Assembly (NCBI RefSeq): GCF_014396785.1
Contig: NZ_CP060718.1
Span: 1,632,501 to 1,696,500, forward strand
DNA from: Sphingomonas lutea
Lineage (GTDB): Bacteria; Pseudomonadota; Alphaproteobacteria; Sphingomonadales; Sphingomonadaceae
Direction: 5' to 3'
Length of the DNA: 64,000 nt
This document shows, piece by piece, positions 31,623-40,020 of the stretch. A program made the translations under genes and the position numbers. Position 1 is the stretch's first letter; each line of letters starts with the position of its first letter. A model generated the notes under the pieces. That model saw only the letters and a list, made by a program, of their open reading frames with translations. It was not told the DNA's origin and did not search any database.

Positions 31623-32069
31623 TCACGGCAGCGCGGCGAGATCAGGATCGACGAAGCTGCGCCGCGCTTCGACCGAAAACAGCCGCTCGCGCGAATAGAA
31701 GCGAAGCGGCCAGTCGCGGCGGCCCATCGGAGACATCAGCAATTCGTTGACCAGTTCGTGCAACGGCGCGTCGCGATCGGCCTCGAGCAGGAACAGGCGA
31801 ATGCCGTGCAGGAACGCCCGCGTGATCGTTTCGTGATAGCCTTCGGTATTGCTGTTCACCCCGCCGACGCTTTCATTGAAGCCGCGGATGATCCCGGGCA
31901 GCGCCTTGTCGAGGTCGATGTCCGGCCGCTTCAGCAAAAGGTAGGTCGTCGCCGCGAGATGCGCTTCGTGGGTCCACTCCGCGCGCGTCAATGTGCGCGC
32001 AAGCAGTCCCTCGCCGAGGTGCGCGATCTCGGCATCGCTGGTGAACAATCGGGGCGCGTGGTCGGTCAT
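31623..32069 (-). CDS. Conserved hypothetical protein with a WTHEAHLA motif
   Basis: I do not recognise a named family. The 148-residue, probably cytoplasmic protein is mostly helical with 'RAEWTHEAHLAATTYLLL', 'GFNESVGGVNSNTEGYHETI', and a C-terminal 'DWPLRFYSRERLFSVEARRSFVDPDL'. The pattern His-Glu-x-His, and later Tyr-His-Glu, could bind metal, but this is only an impression. No signal peptide or membrane segment is seen. It lies between the second DUF885 gene and pckA on the minus strand, 39 bases downstream of the pckA stop. Confidence 0.6.
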   Translation of the reverse strand: MTDHAPRLFTSDAEIAHLGEGLLARTLTRAEWTHEAHLAATTYLLLKRPDIDLDKALPGIIRGFNESVGGVNSNTEGYHETITRAFLHGIRLFLLEADRDAPLHELVNELLMSPMGRRDWPLRFYSRERLFSVEARRSFVDPDLAALP

Positions 32070-32108
32070 GATCGGGTCCTTGGCGGGGCCCGATCGATGA
32101 CCGGGCCG

Positions 32109-33745
32109 TCAGACGGTCGTGGGTTGGGCGGCCTGCACCTGTTGTTGTTGCGCAGGCGTCGGACCCGATTGCCGGACGCCTTCGTCCACGTGCGGCGCAA
32201 ACTCGGCGAAATTGTTCACGAACAGGTCGACCAGCTTGGCCGCCGTGCGGTCATATTCGTCCTTGTCCGCCCAGGTGCTGCGCGGATCGAGGATCGACGT
32301 GTCGACACCGGGCACTGAGACCGGCACTTCGAAGTCGAAATTCGGATCCTTGCGGAACTCGACGTTCTTGAGGCTGCCGTCGAGCGCGGCGTTGAGCAAG
32401 GCGCGCGTTTCCTTGATCGGCATGCGCTTGCCGGTGCCATACTTGCCGCCGGTCCAGCCGGTGTTGACCAGCCAGCAGTCCGCGCCGCCGTCGGCGATGC
32501 GCTTCTTGAGCAGATTGCCGTAAACGGTCGGCCGGCGCGGCATGAAGGCAGCGCCGAAGCAGGTCGAAAAGGTCGCTTCGGGCTCGGTCACGCCGATCTC
32601 GGTGCCCGCGACCTTGGCGGTGTACCCCGACAGGAAGTGGTACATCGCCTGGTCGGCGGTCAGCTTGGCGATTGGCGGCAGAACGCCGAACGCATCGGCG
32701 GTGAGGAAGATGATGGTCGACGGCGGCGGGCCGAGATTTTCCTTCGACGTGTTCGGGATGAAGTCGATCGGATAGGCGCCGCGCGTGTTCTCGGTCTTGC
32801 TTGCGTCGGTGAAATCGAGCTCACGCGTTTCCGGATCCATCGCCACGTTCTCGAGGATCGTGCCGAACATCTTGGTTGTCGCGTAAATCTCCGGCTCGCC
32901 TTCCGCCGACAGGTTGATCATCTTGGCGTAGCAACCGCCTTCGAAATTGAAGACCGCAGTGTCCGACCAGCCATGCTCGTCGTCGCCGATGAGCGTGCGG
33001 CTGGCGTCCGCGGACAGCGTGGTCTTGCCTGTCCCCGACAGGCCGAAGAAGATCGCGCTCTTGCCATCCGCGCCGATATTCGCCGAGCAGTGCATCGGCA
33101 TCACGCCCTGCGCTGGAAGCAGGAAGTTCAGCAGGCCGAACACGCCCTTCTTCATTTCGCCCGAATATTCGGTGTTACCGATCAGGATCATCTTCTCGGT
33201 GAAGTTGACGGCGATGACCGTATCGCTGCGGCAGCCGTGGCGTTCCGGATTCGCCTTGAAGCTGGGCAGGTTAATGATCGTATATTCGGGCTCGAAGCCG
33301 GCCAGTTCTTCGGCTTCCGGACGCACGAGCAGCGTGCGCACGAACAGGTTGTGCCACGCCATCTGATTGATCACGCGGACGTTCACCCGATACTCTGGCT
33401 GGCTGCCGCCGTAGAGGTCGGCAACGAACAGTTCGGGCTGGCCCTTCAACGCGTCGAGGAAGTCCGCCTTCAGATTGGCCCAATGCTCGGGCGTCATCGG
33501 CTGGTTGATCTTCCCCAATTGATCGTTTCTTCGGTCGTGGCATCGCGCACGACGAACTTGTCCTTCACGCTGCGCCCGGTGAACTTGCCGGTGTCGACCA
33601 GCAGCGCGCCGTCCTTGGTCAGCTGCCCCTCGCCGCGCGAAACTGCCTGCTCGACCAATGGCGCAGTCGTCAGATTCCAGTGAATCTTCGCAGCGGTTTC
33701 AATGCCCTGGGCCTCAAGCCCGCTCTGCGGAACGCGATCCGTCAC
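32109..33745 (-). CDS. pckA: Phosphoenolpyruvate carboxykinase, ATP-type (frameshifted)
   Basis: PckA converts oxaloacetate to PEP with ATP in gluconeogenesis. The C-terminal 90 percent is intact: 'HCSANIG', the kinase loop '[13 protein letters not shown]', '[10 protein letters not shown]', 'FEGGCYAK' and '[13 protein letters not shown]'. The N-terminus ('[21 protein letters not shown]') is in another frame, and adding one G to the G4 run at 33513-33516 joins 'EETINW' to '[12 protein letters not shown]', giving about 545 residues. The start is GTG 33745 by family similarity, with AAGGGG about 11 bases upstream. The gene is divergent from chvI, a layout common in alphaproteobacteria, where ChvI is known to regulate pckA in some members. 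Confidence 0.92.
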
Positions 33746-33822
33746 TTGCCGTGTCACCCCTTCATGAATGCCAAAAGCGGCGGCGACCGGTCTGGCCTGC
33801 CACCGCTTGCAATGTTGTGCCC

Positions 33823-33851
33823 TTATAGCCGGAAACAAGCCACGCGGTCAA
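33823..33851 (-). promoter_or_regulatory. Likely sigma-70-type promoter of pckA
   Basis: On the minus strand, TTGACC (33851-33846), a 17-base spacer and CTATAA (33828-33823) lie upstream of pckA. Spacing is optimal and both boxes match well. The leader would be about 70 bases long to the GTG start. It lies in the divergent pckA-chvI gap, where ChvI could bind. Confidence 0.55.
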
Positions 33852-33943
33852 AACGGCTGGCCGACCCCGTCCCTCCACAGGGCTTGGCTTGTTTGTCGGA
33901 AGGACGATAGCTAATCCGGGTCGTCAACCGGCAAAGGCGCCCG

Positions 33944-34651
33944 ATGAGCCAAGTGATCGCGCTGGTCGACGACGACCGTAACATCCTCACCTCCGTATCC
34001 ATCGCGCTCCAGGCCGAGGGCTTCGTGACGCGCGTCTATTCGGATGGCGCGACCGCGCTCAAGGCGCTCGGCGACAATCCCGCCGACCTTGGCGTGTTCG
34101 ACATCAAGATGCCGGGCATGGACGGGATGGAGCTGCTCCGCCGGTTGCGCGAGACGAGCTCGATGCCGGTCATCTTCCTCACCTCCAAGGACGACGAGCT
34201 GGACGAAGCGCTGGGCCTAGCAATGGGTGCCGACGATTATATCGCCAAGCCCTTTTCCCAACGCCTCCTCATCGCCCGCATCCGCGCCATCCTGCGTCGG
34301 CAGGAGCTGGCGCGCGGCGAAGCCACTGCGACCGACGACGAGCCCGAACCGCCGTTGCTCGAACGCGGCCGCCTGACGATGGACCCGGCGCGCCACAAGG
34401 TCATTTGGGATGGCCGCGACGTCAGTCTCACCGTCACCGAATTTCTGATCCTGGAAGCGCTCGCCCAGCGTCCGGGAGTCGTCAAAAACCGCAATCAATT
34501 GCTCGATGTTGCCTATAGTGACGATGTTTATGTCGACGACCGCACCATCGACAGTCACATCAAGCGCATCCGGCGCAAGTTCCGGGTCGTCGACGGACAA
34601 TTCGACGCCATCGAAACCCTCTATGGCGTCGGCTACCGTTTCGACGTCTGA
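33944..34651 (+). CDS. chvI: Response regulator ChvI
   Basis: ChvI (235 residues) is an OmpR-type regulator: a receiver domain with the acidic pair 'LVDDDRN', the phospho-acceptor Asp53 in 'VFDIKMPG', 'FLTSKDD' and 'DDYIAKPFS', then a winged-helix DNA-binding domain ('[29 protein letters not shown]', '[17 protein letters not shown]'). The ChvG-ChvI pair controls envelope, acid and host-related responses in alphaproteobacteria. It overlaps chvG by 29 bases and heads the chvI-chvG-hprK-rapZ-EIIA-HPr run. Confidence 0.92.
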   Translation: MSQVIALVDDDRNILTSVSIALQAEGFVTRVYSDGATALKALGDNPADLGVFDIKMPGMDGMELLRRLRETSSMPVIFLTSKDDELDEALGLAMGADDYIAKPFSQRLLIARIRAILRRQELARGEATATDDEPEPPLLERGRLTMDPARHKVIWDGRDVSLTVTEFLILEALAQRPGVVKNRNQLLDVAYSDDVYVDDRTIDSHIKRIRRKFRVVDGQFDAIETLYGVGYRFDV

Positions 34652-36196
34652 CGACGAATCCGACCTTCAGCTGAGCTGGTCGGGCCGCTGGACGCTGGGA
34701 TACCGCATTCTGGCGGTGAACATGCTGACCATTGCGCTGTTCATCGCTGCGGTCCTCTACCTCGATGCGTTTCGCGACCGCCTGGTCAACGAGCGGGAGC
34801 AGCAGTCGCGCGAGCAAGCGTCTCTGCTTGCCCCGGCAGTCGCTGCGCGCTCTGCGCCCGAACGCAACGCTTGGTTGCGCGACGCCGGGCAGCTCAGCGG
34901 TGCACGCTTCCGCTTCTACGACCCCGATGGCACGCTGGTGGCCGATAGCTGGCGCGGCGGGCAGCCGACTTATGAATTGCGAGACCCCGCCACGCAGCGA
35001 TGGACGAAGGATGCAGCGCGCGCGCTGGATCGCGCCTTCAACGCGTTGGTTGGGGAGCCCAATCCCCCAGACTTCATCGAGCCGGCGGACGACCGCGCGC
35101 CGGCTTGGGCGGAGATCGCCGCCGCTCGGAGGCGCGGCCAATCGGTCAGCATGATAAGGGTCGCGCCGGACCTTACGCCGGTCATTTCCTCGGCGGCTCT
35201 CAATCCCGACGGAAGCGCCTTGCTGGTGACGGAAAACGACCGGCAGATCACGCGAACCGTGCGGGCGCAACGCAAGAACTTGGGCGTCGTGCTGGTCGCA
35301 ATCAGCCTGTTTTCCGTGCTGCTGTCGCTGTTTTTGGCGCGCACCATCGCTCGCCCCTTGCGCCGCCTTGCTCTAGCCGCGCATCGGGTCCGGCTCGGCC
35401 GCTCCCGCGAAGTGAAGGTTCCGCGGCTTCCCTCCCGCACCGATGAAATCGGTCTTCTGGCGCGGGCAATTTCCGACATGAGCCAGTCCCTTCGCCAACG
35501 CATCGACAATATCGAGGCCTTCGCCGCCGACGTTACGCACGAACTCAAGAACCCGTTGGCTTCGCTGCGTTCGGCGGTGGACGGCCTCGACCGCGTCGAC
35601 GATCCGGCCTTGCAACGAAAGCTTATCGGGATTGCTCGTGACGACGTGGTTCGGCTCGACCGGCTGATCAACGACATCAGCGAGGCCGCGCGCACCGACG
35701 CCGAGCTGGCTCGCGCCCGCTTCGAGCGCGTCGATCTCGGGCCGTTGATTGAACAGCTCGCCACCAGCTGGGGGCAAAGACGCGAAACTGGTGACGCGCG
35801 GATTGCCTTTGCCCGGCCCCGCAAGGCAACGGCCGTGGTGATGGGAAAGCCCGACCGGCTGGCGCGCGCGATCAACGCCATCCTCGACAACGCCGTTAGC
35901 TTCTCGCCCCCGGCGGCCTGGTCGAGATTGCGGCGTCGCGCATTGGAGACGAGGTACGCATTCGCATCGATGACGAGGGGCCCGGCGTGCCCGAGGACGC
36001 GCGCGAAGCCATCTTTAATCGGTTTCATTCCGTGCGGCCCGAAGGCGACGGTTTCGGTCGCCACTCGGGGCTTGGCCTTGCGATCGCGCGCGCGATTGTC
36101 GAAGGTCACGATGGGGAGATTGACGTGCACGACCGCGACGATGCGCCTTCGGGCGCGCGCTTCACCATCCGCCTCCCCGCGGCGGATCGGGCATGA
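34623..36196 (+). CDS. chvG: Sensor histidine kinase ChvG (frameshifted)
   Basis: ChvG senses envelope conditions and phosphorylates ChvI. It has an N-terminal membrane segment ('[21 protein letters not shown]'), a periplasmic region, a second membrane segment ('[20 protein letters not shown]'), HAMP, and the His-kinase motif '[14 protein letters not shown]'. The N-box '[15 protein letters not shown]' is followed by loss of frame; adding one C to the C5 run at 35907-35911 gives '[16 protein letters not shown]', the ATPase motifs 'DDEGPGVP' and '[16 protein letters not shown]', and '[11 protein letters not shown]' at the end, about 524 residues. Its stop overlaps the hprK ATG (ATGA). Confidence 0.9.
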
Positions 36197-36633
36197 TCGC
36201 GCCGCGCCTTTCGGCCGAGACGCTTCACGCCAGCACGGTCGCGAGCGGCGGCCGCGCCGTGCTCATCACCGGGCCGTCGGGCGCGGGCAAGTCGGACCTT
36301 GCCCTGCGCATGCTCGATCGCGGCTTCGTGCTCGTCAGCGATGACCGCACTATCGTCCGCAAGGAGGGCGACCGGCTAATCGCCTCGGCGCCCGAAAGCA
36401 TCGCCGGCAAGCTCGAGGTGCGCGGCATTGGCATCGTCGATGTGGATTCGACCGACGAGGTGCCGGTCGCGCTGATTGTCGAGCTGACCAGCAACATGCA
36501 GCGCCTGCCCGACGACAGCCGGACACGCCCGATCCTTGGTCTTGGCATCCCGCTGGTGACGATCGACGCGCTGACCGCCTCCGCGCCCTCCAAGGTCGCC
36601 CTCGCGCTCGACCTCATGGGCCTGAAGTTTTGA
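36193..36633 (+). CDS. hprK: HPr kinase/phosphorylase, short alphaproteobacterial form
   Basis: The 146-residue protein consists of the C-terminal HprK domain only: the P-loop 'GPSGAGKSDLALRML', 'LVSDDRTIV', 'ALIVEL' and 'GLGIPLVTIDAL'. HprK phosphorylates HPr on its regulatory Ser using ATP, and can reverse this with phosphate. The alphaproteobacterial short form is typical. It overlaps chvG by four bases and its stop overlaps the TTG start of rapZ, so translation is tightly coupled through the operon. Its substrate HPr is encoded at 37958-38230. Confidence 0.92.
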   Translation: MIAPRLSAETLHASTVASGGRAVLITGPSGAGKSDLALRMLDRGFVLVSDDRTIVRKEGDRLIASAPESIAGKLEVRGIGIVDVDSTDEVPVALIVELTSNMQRLPDDSRTRPILGLGIPLVTIDALTASAPSKVALALDLMGLKF

Positions 36634-37541
36634 CCGACACCGGGCGGCCCGCGCGGCTGCCGCGCCTCCTGCTCGTCACCGGCATGTCGGGCGCGGGCAA
36701 ATCCTCGGTGCTCGACGCGCTCGAGGACATGGGCTGGGATACGGTCGACAATCTGCCCGTCGACCTGCTCGACGATTTCGTTCACGCCGGCACCGAATGC
36801 CGCGTCGTGCCGGTTGCCATCGGCATGGATGCGCGCAGCCGCGGTTTCGACGCCGACCGCCTGCCCGGCGTCATCCGCGGCATGGAGGGCGTCCACCCCG
36901 AAATCCTCTATCTCGACTGCTCGGGCGCCGAACTCATCCGCCGCTATGACGAGACGCGCCGTCGTCACCCGCTCGCCCCTGACCGTCCCGCTGAAGATGG
37001 GATCGCCCGCGAACGCCGGGTCACCGCGGGCCTGCGCGCCGCCGCCGATGGCGTGCTCGACACCACCGATCTCAGCCCGGCCGAGCTGCGCGACGAGTTG
37101 CGGCGACGCTACGGCGACGATTCCGACCAGCCGGTGCTGACCATGGTCTCGTTCGGTTTTGCCCGCGGCGTGTCGCGCACCGCCGACCTGGTCTTCGACC
37201 TGCGCTTCCTGCCCAATCCGCACTGGGTGGATGAGCTTCGGCCAATGACTGGCGACGATCCGCCGGTGCGCGACTATTTGGCGGCCGATCCGTCCTGGAA
37301 TGAGGCGCTCGACCGGATCGAATCGCTTCTCAAGGACTGGATTCCCCGCTACTGGGCCGCGGGCAAAAGCTATGTGACCGTTGCGTTCGGATGCACCGGG
37401 GGCCGCCATCGTTCGGTCGCCGCCGCCATCGAAATGACGGAGCGATTGCGTAGCGCGGGATTTTCCCCGAATGTCCGCCACAGAGACCTGGCCTCGCCGC
37501 CGAGCGACACGATTGAGGCCGATCCGCGGCAAGAGGCGTAA
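36630..37541 (+). CDS. rapZ: RNase adapter / nucleotide-binding protein RapZ
   Basis: RapZ (303 residues, formerly YvcJ/YhbJ) is a P-loop protein that in enterobacteria directs RNase E to small RNAs controlling glucosamine-6-phosphate synthase. The N-terminal 'VTGMSGAGKSSVLDALEDMGW' is the Walker A region, 'DVFHAGTE'-type sequence follows, and the C-terminal 'VTVAFGCTGGRHRSVAAAIEM' is the conserved RapZ domain. It starts with TTG overlapping the hprK stop (TTGA). Its role in alphaproteobacteria is less clear, but linkage to a regulatory PTS is widespread. Confidence 0.92.
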   Translation: MTDTGRPARLPRLLLVTGMSGAGKSSVLDALEDMGWDTVDNLPVDLLDDFVHAGTECRVVPVAIGMDARSRGFDADRLPGVIRGMEGVHPEILYLDCSGAELIRRYDETRRRHPLAPDRPAEDGIARERRVTAGLRAAADGVLDTTDLSPAELRDELRRRYGDDSDQPVLTMVSFGFARGVSRTADLVFDLRFLPNPHWVDELRPMTGDDPPVRDYLAADPSWNEALDRIESLLKDWIPRYWAAGKSYVTVAFGCTGGRHRSVAAAIEMTERLRSAGFSPNVRHRDLASPPSDTIEADPRQEA

Positions 37542-37553
37542 GGCAGGCGACGA

Positions 37554-37961
37554 ATGATCGGATTAGTGTTGGTGACCCACGGCCGCCTGGCGGCCGAATT
37601 CATCACGGCCATGGAACATGTGGTTGGCCCGCAGGATGCGATCGAAGCGATCTGCATCGGCCCTGACGACGACATGGAGGTCCGCCGCAAGGACATTTCC
37701 GAAGCGGTCGCCAAGGTCGACCAGGGCCGCGGCGTGATCATTCTCACCGATCTGTTCGGCGGCACCCCGTCCAACCTCGCCATCTCCCTGATGAAGAGCG
37801 AAGGCGTCGAGGTCATCGCAGGGGTCAATCTGCCGATGCTCATTCGCCTTGAGGGTGCGCGCAAGGTGATGCCGGTCCATGCCGCGGTCGCTGCCGCGCG
37901 CGAGGCAGGTCGCAAATATATTTCGGTCGCATCCGAGATTCTCGGGGAAGCGGCGGCTTGA
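37554..37961 (+). CDS. PTS EIIA component, mannose family (regulatory PTS)
   Basis: The 135-residue protein is a mannose-class EIIA with the phospho-acceptor His9 in 'LVLVTHGRLAAEF', 'VIILTDLFGGTPSNLA' and 'VIAGVNLPMLIRL'. No membrane transport component is near, so it belongs to the regulatory (non-sugar-transporting) PTS of alphaproteobacteria. It accepts phosphate from HPr, encoded just downstream, whose TTG start overlaps this stop codon. Confidence 0.92.
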   Translation: MIGLVLVTHGRLAAEFITAMEHVVGPQDAIEAICIGPDDDMEVRRKDISEAVAKVDQGRGVIILTDLFGGTPSNLAISLMKSEGVEVIAGVNLPMLIRLEGARKVMPVHAAVAAAREAGRKYISVASEILGEAAA

Positions 37962-38230
37962 GCGCGGTCAGCCGCGTCGTGCGAATCGACAACAAGCGCG
38001 GCCTGCACGCCCGCGCCAGCGCCAAGTTCGTCAACATGGCGAGCGAATTGCCGGCAAGCATCGAAGTCGAAAAGGACGGCAACCGCGTCTGCGGCACCTC
38101 CATCATGGGCTTGATGATGCTCGGCGCGGCGATGGGCGACAGCATCACCATCCACGCCGAGGGCGCCGACAGCGAAGCCGCGCTGGCCAAGCTCGCCCAA
38201 CTGGTCGAGGGCCGGTTTGGGGAAGAATAA
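37958..38230 (+). CDS. ptsH: Phosphocarrier protein HPr
   Basis: HPr (90 residues) relays phosphate from enzyme I to EIIA proteins. The active-site His17 is in 'RGLHARAS', and the regulatory serine used by HprK is Ser48 in 'GTSIMGLMML'. Length is typical. The start is TTG, overlapping the EIIA stop (TTGA), the second such TTG overlap in this operon. The stop overlaps the ATG of the methyltransferase gene (TAATG). Enzyme I is not in the window. Confidence 0.94.
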   Translation: MSAVSRVVRIDNKRGLHARASAKFVNMASELPASIEVEKDGNRVCGTSIMGLMMLGAAMGDSITIHAEGADSEAALAKLAQLVEGRFGEE

Positions 38231-39027
38231 TGCCCCGCGAGGTAACCTCTTTTTCCAACAGTATTGTGAAATTGCTGCGTTCCCTCCGCGACAAGAAGGC
38301 GCGGCGGAGCGAGGGACTGTTCCTGGCCGAGGGGCTGCGGATCATTGCCGAAGCACGCGACAGCGGCCGCTTGCCTGAGATCGTCGCCTTCTCGCCTGAG
38401 GGCGCGCGCCATCCGCTCGCCGCCGAGATCATCTCCGCGACCGAGGCGGCGGGGGGCGATGCGATCGAGACTAGCGCGGACATCCTCGCCAAAATGTCGG
38501 GCAAGGATAATCCGCAGATGCTGCTCGGCGCATATCGCCAGCCCGAGGTTGGGCTGGACGGCATCGACCGCTCCGCATCCGATCTGTGGATCGTCGCCCA
38601 GGCGCTGCGCGATCCCGGCAATATCGGGACCATCCTGCGCACTGGCGATGCGGTCGGCGCGGGCGGGTTGATCCTGGTCGACGATTGCGCCGATCCTTAT
38701 TCGGTTGAGGCGGTGCGGGCGTCGATGGGCGCGGTGTTCACCCAGGCGATCGCCGCCGCGCGCTGGCCCGACTTCCTCGACTGGCTGCGCGTTGGCGAAA
38801 GCCAATTGGTCGGGACCAGCCTCAACACCTCGCAAGACTATCTCGAGGCTGCGTATCGCAAGCCGTGCTTCCTTCTCATCGGCAATGAGCAGCAGGGCCT
38901 TCCGACCGACTATGAGGCGGCGTGTGACCTGCTTGTGAAGATCCCCATGGCGGGCCGCGCCGACAGCCTCAACGCCGCCATCGCCGCGGCTGTGATGGCG
39001 TTCCAGGTGCGCGCCAGCTGGCGCTGA
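38230..39027 (+). CDS. SpoU/TrmH-family rRNA or tRNA 2'-O-methyltransferase
   Basis: The 265-residue protein has an N-terminal substrate-binding domain ('ARRSEGLFLAEGLRIIAEA') and a C-terminal SPOUT knot domain with 'LDRDPGNIGTI'-like sequence ('ALRDPGNIGTILRTGDAVG'), 'LIGNEQQGLP' and the SAM-binding 'MAGRADSLNAAIAAAV'. The family makes 2'-O-methylated nucleotides in rRNA or tRNA; which RNA is modified here is open. ATG 38230 overlaps the ptsH stop by one base, so it is part of the same transcript, although its function seems unrelated. Confidence 0.88.
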   Translation: MPREVTSFSNSIVKLLRSLRDKKARRSEGLFLAEGLRIIAEARDSGRLPEIVAFSPEGARHPLAAEIISATEAAGGDAIETSADILAKMSGKDNPQMLLGAYRQPEVGLDGIDRSASDLWIVAQALRDPGNIGTILRTGDAVGAGGLILVDDCADPYSVEAVRASMGAVFTQAIAAARWPDFLDWLRVGESQLVGTSLNTSQDYLEAAYRKPCFLLIGNEQQGLPTDYEAACDLLVKIPMAGRADSLNAAIAAAVMAFQVRASWR

Positions 39028-39062
39028 CGGAACCGGTGGCGGAGCGCGCGGTTGTTCCGCGC

Positions 39063-39410
39063 ATGAAAAGATCGCTGCTCGCCCTTCCAATCGCCGCCAT
39101 GCTTGCCGGCTGCCTGTCGACCCCGCCGCCGCCGCCCGCGCCCTACCGCGCGATCGGCACCGAGCCGTTCTGGAACCTGCTGATCGACGAGCACCACATC
39201 ACCTTCACGCAGATGGACGGGCAGCCGGTGCAACAGCCGACGCCGCGGCCGATCAACGGAATTGCCGGCGAAATCTACCAGACCCCGCGAATCCACGTGA
39301 ATATCGTCCACAGCCGCAGTTGCAGCGACGGGATGAGCGACCGCGTCTATCCCGATACGGTGCAGGTCGACGTCGACGGCCGACGCTTCAATGGCTGCGG
39401 CGGTCTTTAG
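39063..39410 (+). CDS. Small hypothetical lipoprotein (COG3650-like)
   Basis: This 115-residue protein has a lipoprotein signal with lipobox 'LAGC' (Cys17), a Pro-rich linker, and a domain starting 'YRAIGTEPFWNLLI', a motif seen in uncharacterised envelope proteins grouped with COG3650. Two Cys ('SRSCSDG' and 'FNGCGGL') may form a disulfide. Function is unknown. ATG 39063 is chosen over an upstream in-frame GTG at 39036 because it starts the signal. It overlaps the next lipoprotein gene by 20 bases. Confidence 0.65.
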   Translation: MKRSLLALPIAAMLAGCLSTPPPPPAPYRAIGTEPFWNLLIDEHHITFTQMDGQPVQQPTPRPINGIAGEIYQTPRIHVNIVHSRSCSDGMSDRVYPDTVQVDVDGRRFNGCGGL

Positions 39411-39801
39411 GGCCGCGGCCCTCGCTCTGGCGCTGGCCGGTTGCGCGAGCGTGACCGCCGATGCGCGCAGCTTCGAAGGTACGCGCTGGACCGTGACCAA
39501 GCTCAACGACCGCTCCGCTGGAGGCGAGCTGAGTTTTTCTGGTGGCCAGGTCGGCGGGTCGTTCGGCTGCAACCGCTTTTCCGGCCCCTACCGCACCGCT
39601 GGGCAGATGCTCATCGTGCAGACGCTAGCGGTGACCCAAATGGCCTGCGCCTCGGCCCTCGACGAAGGCCCGGACCCGATGGCGATCGAGGGCCAGGGGT
39701 TTGCCGTGCTCGGCCAGCCGATGCGCATGGACTGGCGCAGCGGGACGGCGTTGCGGCTGAGCAATGCCGCCGGGTCGCTCGACCTGCAAATCAGGCCCTG
39801 A
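39391..39801 (+). CDS. META-domain lipoprotein (HslJ-like)
   Basis: The 136-residue protein begins with a lipoprotein signal with lipobox 'LAGC' (Cys18) and continues with a META/HslJ domain: 'FEGTRWTVTKLND', 'LSFSGGQVGGSFGCNRFSGPY' and 'TLAVTQMACASALDEG'. HslJ-type proteins are envelope or heat-shock-related but have no proven reaction. It overlaps the previous lipoprotein gene by 20 bases in another frame, so both are probably translated from one message. Confidence 0.8.
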   Translation: MAAAVFRAAALALALAGCASVTADARSFEGTRWTVTKLNDRSAGGELSFSGGQVGGSFGCNRFSGPYRTAGQMLIVQTLAVTQMACASALDEGPDPMAIEGQGFAVLGQPMRMDWRSGTALRLSNAAGSLDLQIRP

Positions 39802-40020
39802 AAACGCGGCAAATCGGCAAGAATCTGACGCTAAACCGGAGCCGTAGCCGGCGAGCGAAAGAGCCTAGCGGCGCTTATCGTCATTAAAGTCATGGTGTGC
39901 GGCGCTATTGCTGTGACTTTAGCGCGCCGCGCGGAGTGGATATCGATGGTCAAAGAGCCGGGCCGACCGTGATCAGACCTTACCCAAGCTCCCAAACGAA
40001 ATCCTATTTTGCAATGTGGT

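Noticed and set aside
32070..32095. Hairpin GATCGGG/CCCGATC between pckA and the 148-residue gene
   Set aside because: No T-run follows on the minus strand, so it does not qualify as a rho-independent terminator; it may be chance in GC-rich DNA.
37840..39090. A 416-codon open frame opposite ptsH and the methyltransferase
   Set aside because: Antisense to two genes with clear motifs; composition is shadow-like.
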